Source: Candidatus Coprocola pullicola
Lineage (GTDB): Bacteria; Bacillota; Clostridia; Lachnospirales; Anaerotignaceae
NCBI GenBank assembly: GCA_018715395.1
Contig: DVLQ01000067.1
Span: forward strand, 1 to 32,725
Direction of reading: 5' to 3'
DNA length: 32,725 nucleotides
Below the pieces are notes generated by a model. It did not search any database. It was given only the letters and a program-made list of their open reading frames with translations, and had not been told where the DNA came from. Positions 1 to 7,810 of the stretch are shown here, in pieces; the first letter of the stretch is position 1, and the number at the start of each line of letters is the position of its first letter. Position numbers and translations under genes: made by a program.

Positions 1-814
1 GGAAACGCCGGTTCCCGGCCCGGTCAAGGGGCAAAAAGTCCAGTGTGTTGGACGAACCGCCGAACACGCACTGCCGCAGCCGGTCTTTAGGCTGAGTCTC
101 ATAAGGCGTCCTGTAGGTTTCCTTTTGACGACTGATAAAAGAACGGATCTCCTCAATGCTTTTGGCATTGCTTGTTGCCAACATTTCCGACATCTCAATG
201 ATCCAGTGTCCTTGCAGCTTTGCAAATACCTTATCATCATCCAGCTTTTTCAGGTCATCGGAAAACCACTCGTCCCGAATGGCAAGCAAACGGACAAAGG
301 TAGATTTTCCGGCTCCCTGACCGCCTACCAGGCAAAGCATTTCCTCATACTTGGAACCGGGATGAAACACCCGATGAACGGCTCCCAGCAGGAAGTGTTT
401 CAGCATTTCCTCCACATAATCGCTGACCTCCGCACCCAGGAAATGATGCAGACAGAAACGTATGCGTGGCTGCCCATCCCACACCAGAGCATTCAGGCAA
501 TCCTGTATTGGATGATAGCAGTTGTCATTTGCCACAATAGATAATGCCGCCAGCATTTTCTTCTCACTGGTCAATCCGTAGTTCTGCTCGAAATAGAGAA
601 GAAGATACTTCACATCTGTATCAGTCAAAGCGCTGGTGGTTCTGCGCCATCCCAGATTGCGGACAATATCCACTCGGTCAGTCAGCAAGTTCAGCCGGAT
701 AGCGTCCCGCAGCAATGGGTCATAGCGGAATACAGTCTGACAGTTTTGAATGGTGTTAGCAGGCTGACCTTTTTCCGTTGTTGCAAGTCTCTCCCGCACC
801 TCATCAATACTCAT
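1..814 (-). CDS. VapE/VirE-family helicase-like protein, 3' end cut by window edge
   Basis: This is a virulence-associated E (VapE, DUF5906-type) superfamily-3-like helicase of mobile elements; relatives work with primases to start element replication. About 271 codons are visible. The Walker A motif GGQGAGKST lies near residues 164-172. Further on, FGGSSNTLDFLPLDRAGNRRF-like residues match the 'new recognition/GNRRF' block that is typical of the family. The start ATG at 814-812 is separated by one base from the TGA of the upstream CHC2 gene (TGAGATG), so the two are translationally coupled. The reading frame is open to the window edge, so the C-terminal part (arginine finger, possible winged helix) is not seen. 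The CHC2 protein directly upstream would provide the primase zinc-finger partner. The family call is secure; the role in this element is inferred. Confidence 0.85.
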   Translation of the reverse strand, partial: MSIDEVRERLATTEKGQPANTIQNCQTVFRYDPLLRDAIRLNLLTDRVDIVRNLGWRRTTSALTDTDVKYLLLYFEQNYGLTSEKKMLAALSIVANDNCYHPIQDCLNALVWDGQPRIRFCLHHFLGAEVSDYVEEMLKHFLLGAVHRVFHPGSKYEEMLCLVGGQGAGKSTFVRLLAIRDEWFSDDLKKLDDDKVFAKLQGHWIIEMSEMLATSNAKSIEEIRSFISRQKETYRTPYETQPKDRLRQCVFGGSSNTLDFLPLDRAGNRRF

Positions 815-815
815 C

Positions 816-1448
816 TCAGGCAACAAAGCATCGGCGCTCCTCATCACAGCCTGCCGAATGTCTGGCGGCAAACTCTGAAATTCGCTGTTCAATTTTCCTC
901 ACCTCTTTTCCATGCTCCGCAACCAGCGCTGCCCGTTCCACGATGCTGCCGGTCAGCAGAATATCCAGCAGATATTCTATATAGGATTGCTGCTGTAAGG
1001 CTTCCACAAAGAATGGATGCCAGGTATCTTCCGGCTGTTTGGGAGCATATTCTATTTTCCAATGTTCCAACAAGTGCAGATAGTCGCACAATACCCGAAA
1101 ACATTTCTGCTCTGCCTGATGGTATCGCTGTTCTTCACTGATTTTCATTCTGACCGACTTTCTGCCTGACGGATCATGTCCTCCGGCATCGAAACCGACA
1201 GAGAAATCTTCTGCCAGCTTCAAGGCTGCTTCCTTACTGCTCAGGTCAAATAGGAGAGCAGTAAAATCAATCACATTTCCGTCAGCCTGACAGCCAAAGC
1301 AATGGAAGCGTCTGTCAACCTTCATGCTGGGATTCTTATCATCATGGAAAGGGCAGCGTGCCATTCCGTTCCAGCTGACCGGAATGCCATAAAATACCGC
1401 AGCACTTCTGGTGGTTACATTCTGCTTAACTGCTTCAAATACATTCAA
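816..1448 (-). CDS. CHC2 zinc-finger (DnaG-type) primase-like protein
   Basis: This small element protein carries the DnaG-type CHC2 zinc-binding domain: C32, H35, C50 and C53 (CPFH...FHCFGC), followed by the VIDFTALLF segment usual after the zinc ribbon. It has no TOPRIM catalytic core, so it is a primase zinc-finger subunit rather than a full primase. I chose the TTG at 1448 because an SD sequence GGAGGTGG lies five bases before it and the product then begins MNVFEAVKQ, as relatives do. In-frame ATGs at 1478 and 1466 would place this SD inside the coding region. The C-terminal half (after about residue 75) shows no motif I recognise. It is coupled to the VapE gene downstream by one base and follows the relaxase gene, forming a replication/mobilisation block. 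Confidence 0.82.
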   Translation of the reverse strand: MNVFEAVKQNVTTRSAAVFYGIPVSWNGMARCPFHDDKNPSMKVDRRFHCFGCQADGNVIDFTALLFDLSSKEAALKLAEDFSVGFDAGGHDPSGRKSVRMKISEEQRYHQAEQKCFRVLCDYLHLLEHWKIEYAPKQPEDTWHPFFVEALQQQSYIEYLLDILLTGSIVERAALVAEHGKEVRKIEQRISEFAARHSAGCDEERRCFVA

Positions 1449-1504
1449 AATTCCACCTCCAGACATAATAAAAGGCACCCCATTTTGTTCTAAAATCAGA
1501 TGCT

Positions 1505-2749
1505 TTACAACTCCATATCCTGTTTTTTCTGTTGCTGCTTTTTCCTATTTTCTCCCTGCCGGGCGCTGTCCTGTTTGGACTGGTTCAGAAAAGCGATAAT
1601 GGATTCTTTTGCCTTTTTCTGAATCTGTTCCTTGCCTGCCTGTTTGACTTCCGGCTGCATCAGTTTTTTCTGAATTTTCGTCAGCGCAGACTGCATAGCG
1701 TTTTTGATTTTTACAACAATACTATCCATCCGGGCGGCAGCATATTCCCGTTCCTTCAGCGGGGCTTTTCGCTCCGGTGAAAGCACCCATTTCTTTGCTT
1801 CCTCCACGAGCCGAATATCTTCTTTATGCGTTTCCTGACGGACAGTGTCGGTTACTACTTCCACCGCTTTGTCATAGACAATATCCGAAACCTCACCCAC
1901 CAAAGTTTCCACATCCTCGATCTTGAGTGTCAGCTCTTCCAGCTTCTGTTCCTGCTGGACAAGTTTTTCTTTCTGTTTCATCAAGATATAATCCTGTTTT
2001 TCCAGATACGCCCGACCTCCATAGGACGGTTCCTGTTCCAGATGAATCCCATGCTTACGGCTAATGTCAAAGAGAAGCGTCCGGCAAACCGCATCAAAGA
2101 CCTGCTTGCGATTGTTGTTCTTGCCTTTTGGTTTGGTTGGATCAGGCAACTCAAATCCCAACTTCTCCAATGCCTTCTCCTGCTGGGGGCAAAGTTCCCC
2201 ATACCTATTTTCACAATCGAACACATGGCGTTCATGGATGTGGGGCGTACCCTCGTCCAGATGCAGCGCCCAATCCAAAATGTGGATATGGGAACCAAAT
2301 CGTTTTTCAAACTCCTCATAAAATTCACTGACGATGAGAGCCAGTGTGTCCGGCGGAACGGATTCCTCTATCGTCCCAATCTGATAGATACTTTCCTCCG
2401 GACAGGTCTTATTGCTTTTCAGCAAATCCTCCACGGTACGGTTGCGTTCTGTGTGCCGTGTTTTTTCATTCCGGGCATTCTGAGCATCCACGTGGTCGGC
2501 GTAATGCTCGTAGTAGTACATCCGTTCAATTTCTTCAAAGCTGAAATCCGTCTGTTCCGGATTTTCCCGGAATTTGTGGATGCGAAATCCCCGGTAGCAA
2601 TCCCAGTACACGTTTTGCTGTACACGTTCAGCGTCAATGTGTTCGCTGTTTTCCACATCAAACCGGCGGTCATTGTGCCGGGGATTGTAGGTTCCATGCT
2701 TGCCGGAACGTCCATTGTGCCGTGTCAGTTTCAATTCTTTTTCCTCCAT
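1505..2749 (-). CDS. MOBV-like (Mob/Pre) relaxase
   Basis: This is a plasmid mobilisation/recombination relaxase, expected to nick oriT and pilot the strand during conjugative mobilisation. The metal-binding signature HLDEGTPHIH sits near residues 163-172 and matches the HxDE..PHxH motif III of MOBV enzymes. An N-terminal HNGR..KHGTYNPRHN block corresponds to motif I of this lineage. Residues from about 260 to the C-terminus are highly charged and largely coiled coil, rich in Lys, Gln and Glu. The start is uncertain: GTG at 2755, ATG at 2749, or a TTG at 2734 that has the best SD (GGAGGA, seven bases upstream). No coupling protein or mating-pair genes are in the window, so the element is either mobilisable or has its transfer genes further left. 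Confidence 0.8.
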   Translation of the reverse strand: MEEKELKLTRHNGRSGKHGTYNPRHNDRRFDVENSEHIDAERVQQNVYWDCYRGFRIHKFRENPEQTDFSFEEIERMYYYEHYADHVDAQNARNEKTRHTERNRTVEDLLKSNKTCPEESIYQIGTIEESVPPDTLALIVSEFYEEFEKRFGSHIHILDWALHLDEGTPHIHERHVFDCENRYGELCPQQEKALEKLGFELPDPTKPKGKNNNRKQVFDAVCRTLLFDISRKHGIHLEQEPSYGGRAYLEKQDYILMKQKEKLVQQEQKLEELTLKIEDVETLVGEVSDIVYDKAVEVVTDTVRQETHKEDIRLVEEAKKWVLSPERKAPLKEREYAAARMDSIVVKIKNAMQSALTKIQKKLMQPEVKQAGKEQIQKKAKESIIAFLNQSKQDSARQGENRKKQQQKKQDMEL

Positions 2750-2886
2750 TTCCACTCAATTTTCCGCTGGGGCAGAAGCGGCGGAGCCGCCAAACCTGCG
2801 GATTTCTGCGTCAGGTAATACCCAGTACGAATTGACGCAAGGCATCAACTCTCCCTGGGCAAGGCAGTTTCACCCTTGACCCGATG

Positions 2887-2955
2887 GGGCGGCTGCCCTC
2901 AACCCGCCAATGGGCTTTGCCCCTTGACCCCAACAAAGGGCTGCGCCCTCTGTAC
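2887..2955. repeat. Imperfect ~25-bp GC-rich tandem repeats, each with a GGGC..GCCC dyad
   Basis: Three successive units carry a GGGC-(2-4 nt)-GCCC mini-hairpin followed by (T)CAACCC or TTGACCC. The units start near 2887 (GGGCGGCTGCCCTCAACCC), 2913 (GGGCTTTGCCCCTTGACCC) and 2939 (GGGCTGCGCCCTC). A degenerate fourth, CACCCTTGACCC, lies just before at about 2871. They sit about 140 bp upstream of the relaxase gene, where origins of transfer are often found. The plus-strand ORF over them has no credible RBS or protein signature. Confidence 0.6.
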
Positions 2956-3006
2956 TCCTGCCCGAAGAAGTTGACCTCAGCAAAATTCGTCAGCCAGCTT
3001 CTCCGG

Positions 3007-3093
3007 TTTTTCAGAATGCTTTACAAAAGCCTTCTGAAAAATGAGAAGCCGATGCTCGAATCGCTTTCTAAAAGCAAATCCGTTCATCGGCTT
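3007..3093. other. Hairpin cluster upstream of relaxase; candidate oriT
   Basis: Two strong dyads lie side by side. The first is TTTTTCAGAA (3007-3016) with TTCTGAAAAA (3032-3041), enclosing a second stem GCTTT/AAAGC. The second is AAGCCGATG (3046-3054) with CATCGGCTT (3085-3093). Position upstream of a MOBV relaxase and adjacent to the GC-rich repeats is what an oriT would look like, but I see no sequence that I can match to a known nic site. The first hairpin could also act as a terminator on the minus strand because its arm ends in a T run. Confidence 0.35.
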
Positions 3094-3169
3094 TCTTCAA
3101 CATCCCGGCAATCAGCTTTTTCTCGGCTGCGGTTTTCTGGCGGTTCAGCTTTTCCAGTTTTTCATTCAT
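3068..3169 (-). CDS. Small ORF, 33 aa, unknown (possible remnant of a mobile-element coiled-coil protein)
   Basis: The ORF begins MNEKLEKLNRQKTAAEKK and ends after ERICF. It has a clear SD (AGGAG, eight bases before the ATG). The N-terminus resembles the short Lys/Glu-rich coiled-coil proteins (for example DUF4315 and DUF3847 families) that often lie beside relaxases in Clostridia elements, but it stops far earlier than those. Its 3' end runs into the hairpin cluster. It is therefore either a truncated gene or a chance ORF that kept a good RBS. Confidence 0.35.
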   Translation of the reverse strand: MNEKLEKLNRQKTAAEKKLIAGMLKKADERICF

Positions 3170-3200
3170 AGGGTATCAGCTCCTTTCTGAATAATGAGCA

Positions 3201-3234
3201 AAACAAAAGCGACCAACTTTTTACGGTTGATCGC
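3201..3234 (-). terminator. Rho-independent terminator of the AAA+/membrane operon
   Basis: On the minus strand GCGATCAAC (3234-3226) pairs with GTTGGTCGC (3217-3209) around an eight-base loop, with one G-U pair. The stem is followed by TTTTGTTTT. It begins 16 bases after the stop of the AAA+ gene, so it closes the 3250-8029 operon and separates it from the mobilisation genes. Confidence 0.85.
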
Positions 3235-3249
3235 CTTTGGCTTGGTCAT

Positions 3250-4392
3250 TTATTCAGCCATAGTGTTTTCATCGTTACAATAGTCTAACCTAATATTCTC
3301 AACGTCAGCACGGATAATCAGAGATAGGTCATCTCGACTGGGTTCGTTCATTTTTACTACCCGCCTTGCATGGTTCATTGTTATATCATCGTAGATATTT
3401 CTCACCAATCTACCATTAGCAAAATTCTCCTTTTTATCTTTAACCTGCTTCAGAAAAATATCACGAACACATTCTTCAACATTATCAGCTAAACGATAAT
3501 CGTTTTCTCCACACAACTTGACAAACATACTCCATAGTTCTTCGGCTGAATAATCTGGAAATTCAATAAATGTATTGAAGCGAGATTTCAATCCAGGGTT
3601 TGAAGCGAAAAAATGATTCATTGGTTCTGTATATCCAGCAACAATTACAACCAAGTCATCCCTATAATCCTCAAGTGCCTTTGTCAGTTCGGTAAGACAT
3701 TCTCGACCATAAGAATCACTATGGTCATTTTCTGTAATACTGTACGCTTCGTCTATAAACAGAACGCCGCCCTTTGCTTCATCGATAACCTTTTTGACTT
3801 TAAGAGCAGTTTGACCTTGGTAGCCGGCAATCAGATCTGTTCTGGAAACTTCGACAAAATGTCCTTTGGATAAAAGCCCTATCTGTTTATAAATCCGACC
3901 AACAATACGGGCAACTGTTGTTTTCCCAGTCCCAGGATTTCCTGTAAAAGCAAGGTGCATGGTTCCCTTATGGGAATGTAGTCCTTGCTTTTCTCTGAGC
4001 ATCTGGACAGTTTGAAAGGCTATGAGATCATTTACTTTTGCTTTGACTCCCTCTAAACCAATCAACCCGTTTAAGTCATCAAGAAGTTCGTCAAGTGAGC
4101 GAGTATCGTTATCATCTTCTAATCCTTTGTCTTGTGATTCGAGAATGTAGTGATAGCCATAAAACTTCATTATGCTATCTTTCAAGGCATTAGCAAGGCG
4201 TTTCAAGTCTTTCGATGACTCGGCTGACTTAATCAGCTTGGATGTATGATTGATTAGATATACCGTTGACGAATTATCGTGTTCTTCGACAATAGCCGAA
4301 GCTGCTTTTACGATTTCTCCATATGAATTTGTTACAGCATCCAGTTTGGATGCGTAATCCAGTATTTCCGTTTTGAAAATATTATCCCTCAT
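3250..4392 (-). CDS. CbbX/SpoVK-type AAA+ ATPase
   Basis: This 380-aa protein has an N-terminal region of about 100 residues without recognisable motifs, then a complete AAA+ module of the CbbX/SpoVK/EccA clade. Visible motifs are Walker A GNPGTGKTT (about 151-159), the pore loop AGYQGQT (about 189-195), Walker B VLFIDEAY (about 210-217), a sensor-1 stretch VIVAGYT, and an SRF arginine-finger segment near 270. The family is known to thread or pull on the termini of partner proteins (CbbX acts on the RuBisCO large-subunit tail). It is the last gene of a five-gene operon; its ATG follows the TAA of the coiled-coil gene with no gap (TAAATG), so translation is coupled. It is not sporulation SpoVK by context. 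A remodelling role on the neighbouring membrane proteins is inferred. Confidence 0.85.
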   Translation of the reverse strand: MRDNIFKTEILDYASKLDAVTNSYGEIVKAASAIVEEHDNSSTVYLINHTSKLIKSAESSKDLKRLANALKDSIMKFYGYHYILESQDKGLEDDNDTRSLDELLDDLNGLIGLEGVKAKVNDLIAFQTVQMLREKQGLHSHKGTMHLAFTGNPGTGKTTVARIVGRIYKQIGLLSKGHFVEVSRTDLIAGYQGQTALKVKKVIDEAKGGVLFIDEAYSITENDHSDSYGRECLTELTKALEDYRDDLVVIVAGYTEPMNHFFASNPGLKSRFNTFIEFPDYSAEELWSMFVKLCGENDYRLADNVEECVRDIFLKQVKDKKENFANGRLVRNIYDDITMNHARRVVKMNEPSRDDLSLIIRADVENIRLDYCNDENTMAE

Positions 4393-5700
4393 TTATAAGA
4401 CACCCAATACATTCAAAAATAGTTGAATGATAGTTAAAGCCACAGCTCCACCAGCTACAATATAGGAAAATTTTACTTTCTGTGTAATGGTAGCAACTTG
4501 TTCGTTCAGAGCAGTTTTTTCTTCTTCAAGCAACTTGATCGTCTTTTCCCAATTAGCAGATTGTTCATTGGAAATCTGTTCAAGTATTGACGACTGTTCC
4601 TCAGATAACTGTTCGAGTGTTTCTTTCTGCGTTTTTTCAATTCTGCTTAGGGTCAAGGATTGCTCCTTAGTGGCAGAATCGTATCTTTCATTTTGAGCTT
4701 TCTCGAAGGCAGACAATTTTTCTCGCTGTTCACGCACAAGTTGTTCAACAGCTTGTGCGTGTGCTTTCTCAATATCACTCAGTTTTGCCGTCTGTGAATT
4801 GGCAAGTATTTTGACCTGATTATGGAAGCTCTCTCGAAATTCAGAAACTAATTTGTTGATTTTCTCAATAAAATTCTTCTGCTCTGTTTGCAAACCTCGA
4901 ACTGTTTCATCCAAAATAGAGATAGCCTTGCTCTGGGTTTCAATGGACTCTTTGATGCACTCAATATTCCTTACAACACTTTCAGTATTATCCCAAAGTT
5001 TATCAATATCTTTGAGATGTTTTATTTTTTCAAGGGAATCGCAGTATTCACGAACAGATTTCAAGTCAGACATATATTTGACTTGCTGTTCAGAGACCTC
5101 CGCATAATCCGTTATAACTTTTTCAAGACCATGATAAATGCCATCCACATCTTTGATGTGTTCCAATTTTGAAAGACCTGCTATATAATCGCTAAGTTCT
5201 TTTGACAGCTTCGTTTGCTTCTCAATCAGTTCCCAAGCCTTATCAATATCAGTTAAGTGCTTGAGTTTTTCAATATCCGCCTTAAACTTTTTCAAAACGG
5301 CAATAGACTGTTTGTGTTGCTCAATAAGCTCCTTAATGTCTTTTCGATCTTTCTGTTCCTCTATGCTTACTTTCTCAGCCGCCTTAATGGAAGCCACAAT
5401 GCCAGAAATATAATCTTTATCAAGGTATTCAAATGCCTTATATACCTCTCCAAACTCATCAACAAGACCTTGACTAAGGTGATTAAGGCTAATAAGGTAA
5501 TCTTGGATTTGAGTAGTGATTCGGTTTAATTCGGAACCTGTTACCTTATGGTCTCCCAGGTTGAATAAGCCTCCATCCGTTGGAACCCTGCTGAGTTCAA
5601 CTTCTTCTTTTGCTTGCTCTGTATATCTTTTAAGAGCATTTTTCGCCTCTTGGAAATCATGCTCTTTGATAACAAGAGATGTAGTTGGATTTGTTCCCAT
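4393..5700 (-). CDS. Tail-anchored coiled-coil membrane protein with repeated HxxDID motif
   Basis: This 435-aa protein is almost entirely predicted helix and coiled coil, ending in one hydrophobic segment (about 412-433), so it is probably anchored by its C-terminus with the body in the cytoplasm. A motif of the form LxKLKHLxDIDxxW recurs three times: near 143-156 (IEKLKHLTDIDKAW), 176-189 (LSKLEHIKDVDGIY) and 223-236 (LEKIKHLKDIDKLW). A second series of Glu/Gln-rich heptads containing IEKxQ/AFEKAQ variants fills residues 300-400. I do not recognise a named family. A weak SD (GAGGA) lies about ten bases before the ATG at 5700. The gene sits 13 bp after the small membrane-protein gene and abuts the AAA+ gene. 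Filamentous or scaffold function for the operon's complex is a guess from shape only. Confidence 0.75.
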   Translation of the reverse strand: MGTNPTTSLVIKEHDFQEAKNALKRYTEQAKEEVELSRVPTDGGLFNLGDHKVTGSELNRITTQIQDYLISLNHLSQGLVDEFGEVYKAFEYLDKDYISGIVASIKAAEKVSIEEQKDRKDIKELIEQHKQSIAVLKKFKADIEKLKHLTDIDKAWELIEKQTKLSKELSDYIAGLSKLEHIKDVDGIYHGLEKVITDYAEVSEQQVKYMSDLKSVREYCDSLEKIKHLKDIDKLWDNTESVVRNIECIKESIETQSKAISILDETVRGLQTEQKNFIEKINKLVSEFRESFHNQVKILANSQTAKLSDIEKAHAQAVEQLVREQREKLSAFEKAQNERYDSATKEQSLTLSRIEKTQKETLEQLSEEQSSILEQISNEQSANWEKTIKLLEEEKTALNEQVATITQKVKFSYIVAGGAVALTIIQLFLNVLGVL

Positions 5701-5713
5701 ATCTCGCTATTCC

Positions 5714-6082
5714 TCATTTCAATAAATCATCGAGGTCACTGCTTGTTTCCCCGAATGTCTGACTATTTTCTGTCACAATATCATCATTTTCAGAATCATT
5801 AAAAACTATATTCAGCGATTGTTCCATAGCTTTAGCGGCTTCACTATGCCTTTTCCTTATAGAATGAACAACTGCTTCTCTCGTTCCATAAACATCGGTA
5901 TCAGTCGATGTGTATATTTCTTCTGATGTAGCTACATCCGGTGCATTATGTACGCTATCATTAGAAGTAGATTTTTTATTGCACTCCTTACTCGTTGTTT
6001 TATATAAATACCTACAGACCTTATAAGCAACCACGCCTGTTATAACGATAACAGCGGCTACTAAAAATGTACGCTTTTTCAT
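5714..6082 (-). CDS. Small single-pass membrane protein with acidic C-terminal tail
   Basis: This 122-aa protein starts at the ATG of MKKRTFLVAAVIV, which has an SD GGAAGGAG seven bases upstream; an in-frame TTG at 6100 would overlap the preceding stop. A positively charged N-terminus and one hydrophobic helix (about residues 5-22) suggest a membrane anchor with a 100-residue soluble part. The C-terminus is acidic and ends SSDLDDLLK. This closely parallels the end of the preceding gene's product (ANDLADLLS), with a similar I-V/F-F-x-D/E-x-E run just before it. No known family recognised. It lies 14 bp downstream of the 562-aa gene and 13 bp upstream of the coiled-coil gene, clearly in the same operon. 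Confidence 0.75.
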   Translation of the reverse strand: MKKRTFLVAAVIVITGVVAYKVCRYLYKTTSKECNKKSTSNDSVHNAPDVATSEEIYTSTDTDVYGTREAVVHSIRKRHSEAAKAMEQSLNIVFNDSENDDIVTENSQTFGETSSDLDDLLK

Positions 6083-6096
6083 TTTGAACTCCTTCC

Positions 6097-7785
6097 TCAA
6101 CTAAGTAAATCCGCCAAGTCATTAGCAGTCGAACTCAAGCTTTCTGAATTATCTTCTTCATCCTCATGGAAAATAGTTGCCATAGCATCACTAATAATGT
6201 CCTTAGCTTGTTCACGAGTATCTTTCATAGAACGTAAAGCATCCTCTTTCGCATTGCCCATCTTTTGAATTTTGACTTTCATGAGCTTGTCCTGTGTTTG
6301 CAATATTTCATTTTTCTTGTCAATTTGAGCACCCAAATTATCATTCTTCTGCTGCCTTGCAACATACTTATTGATCAAGTTAATGGCGATTGCACCAATA
6401 ACACCACAGACAATTGCTCCCATAAGCGTACCAATTAGATTAGCAGGACTACCAAGAACAGGAATATCTACGCCTAAGCCCGGCAACAGGGCAATTATTC
6501 CTTTTTCGATAAATTCGCCAAGCACAATCGCCCCAATACCACTAAGACCGGTTACAACAATTATGCCAACTTGAGGAAGAAGATAACTTAAAGGTTTGCC
6601 TCTATTCTCTGGTTTCCGCAGATATTGAACCGCTTCTTTAAGGGATTTCCAACCTTGTTTTAGTAGCATAAATACTTTTTTAATTGTACCGATAACTGGT
6701 CCGACAATGGATGTGACAATTGTTGTTATTACAGAATCCGAAGTGCTAACAAGGAGACCTTTAAGTTTGCCCACAAAGGAGCGAATTGCCATTTTAATAT
6801 GTTCAAGAAGTGTGTTCAAACTCTTTTCTGCCGACTTGAGCCACAGCACGAGTTTTCCTATAACTTCTTTTACCAATGCAGCAAGAATTGTCATAAGGGC
6901 TGTACGAAGTGCTTTTCCACCAATACGGAACGCTTCTTCTTTCCTTGATTTTTTGCCTACCGCAATAGATTTTTGTTCTGCTTCTTTTTTCCGTTTTTCA
7001 TACTCATCACGAGCTTCGGCATCTTTCTGACGCAATTTCGCTTCGTCTTCTGCACTTATATCAAAAATTTCATCTGGCTTTTGCCCTTTTGCATTAGGAT
7101 TATCAAGCCAATCTGTCATTGATTTGTCTCCCTTTGAACGATTGAGACTCGAATCCATTTCATTCAAATTTGCATCACTGTTGGCAAACGCAATCTGCTC
7201 ATCTTTTGTCATATGGGCATTTGCGGCAGGATCTCTAATAATTTCTGCGGCGGAAACAGTATGATCCATATCTGTATGTTTTTCTACAGAACCTGCCGGA
7301 CGACCTTCGTCAAAAGGTTTTCTTGCTCCCTTGACTAAAGTCGGTTCTTCTTTTCCTGCCCTTGTCTTATGAGTTACAACATCACCATTCTCATCTTTTA
7401 CAAAATTAGCTTGCCAATCATCATATCTCTGCTGATAATCAATTTCAGTATTATGTGTTGCAATCTTACCATTTGCAAAATTCTCTGTAGTCTGAATATG
7501 CGCTTCTTTTCGCAAATCAAGATGAAGTCCTCTATTCTCTCTAATGAAATCTTCACCCGCAGTTGTAGCAACTTGATTCATAAACTGTTCCCAAACCACA
7601 TTTAAGACTGTCTCACCAAGATAGTCTGGATTATTTATATGCTCATGCTCCTCCTGTAAAAAATCAAGGTCTTCAAACTTTTCTTCAAGTTCAGTTTCCA
7701 GACTTTGTTCAAGCTCGTCCCAAGATATTTCTGTAGTTTCAAAATCCGTAACATCCAAAACGGCATTCTCGTTTTTCGATGGCAT
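6097..7785 (-). CDS. Large membrane protein with HNH-nuclease-like motif; family unknown
   Basis: The 562-aa product starts at ATG 7785, seven bases after GGAGGAGG; longer in-frame starts overlap the regulator gene. Residues 1-60 are very acidic. Around 172-222 the sequence DMDHTVS...ANLN...LNRSKGDK has the spacing of a treble-clef HNH nuclease (DxDH - N - NxxK), without the flanking zinc cysteines of the canonical form. Residues 240-290 are a charged helix. Hydrophobic, amphipathic and glycine-rich stretches follow at about 296-316, 350-372, 403-432 and 440-472, suggesting several membrane segments. The C-terminus is a coiled coil ending in an acidic tail with DLADLLS. A membrane-linked nuclease effector is one reading, but the HNH call rests on motif spacing alone and no homologous fold could be tested here. 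Confidence 0.7.
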   Translation of the reverse strand: MPSKNENAVLDVTDFETTEISWDELEQSLETELEEKFEDLDFLQEEHEHINNPDYLGETVLNVVWEQFMNQVATTAGEDFIRENRGLHLDLRKEAHIQTTENFANGKIATHNTEIDYQQRYDDWQANFVKDENGDVVTHKTRAGKEEPTLVKGARKPFDEGRPAGSVEKHTDMDHTVSAAEIIRDPAANAHMTKDEQIAFANSDANLNEMDSSLNRSKGDKSMTDWLDNPNAKGQKPDEIFDISAEDEAKLRQKDAEARDEYEKRKKEAEQKSIAVGKKSRKEEAFRIGGKALRTALMTILAALVKEVIGKLVLWLKSAEKSLNTLLEHIKMAIRSFVGKLKGLLVSTSDSVITTIVTSIVGPVIGTIKKVFMLLKQGWKSLKEAVQYLRKPENRGKPLSYLLPQVGIIVVTGLSGIGAIVLGEFIEKGIIALLPGLGVDIPVLGSPANLIGTLMGAIVCGVIGAIAINLINKYVARQQKNDNLGAQIDKKNEILQTQDKLMKVKIQKMGNAKEDALRSMKDTREQAKDIISDAMATIFHEDEEDNSESLSSTANDLADLLS

Positions 7786-7810
7786 ATTTAATCCTCCTCC
7801 AAAATGGAAA

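Noticed and set aside
1826-2818. Long plus-strand ORF opposite the relaxase gene
   Set aside because: It is an antisense shadow of the relaxase frame, lacks an SD and shows no protein signature, while the minus strand has the HxDE..PHxH motif.
2884-3171. 95-aa plus-strand ORF upstream of the relaxase
   Set aside because: It lies over GC-rich repeats and hairpins, has no RBS and a low-complexity product.
3250-4392. Stage V sporulation protein SpoVK
   Set aside because: The AAA+ domain is of this clade, but no sporulation genes are nearby and the gene is translationally coupled to a mobile-element operon.
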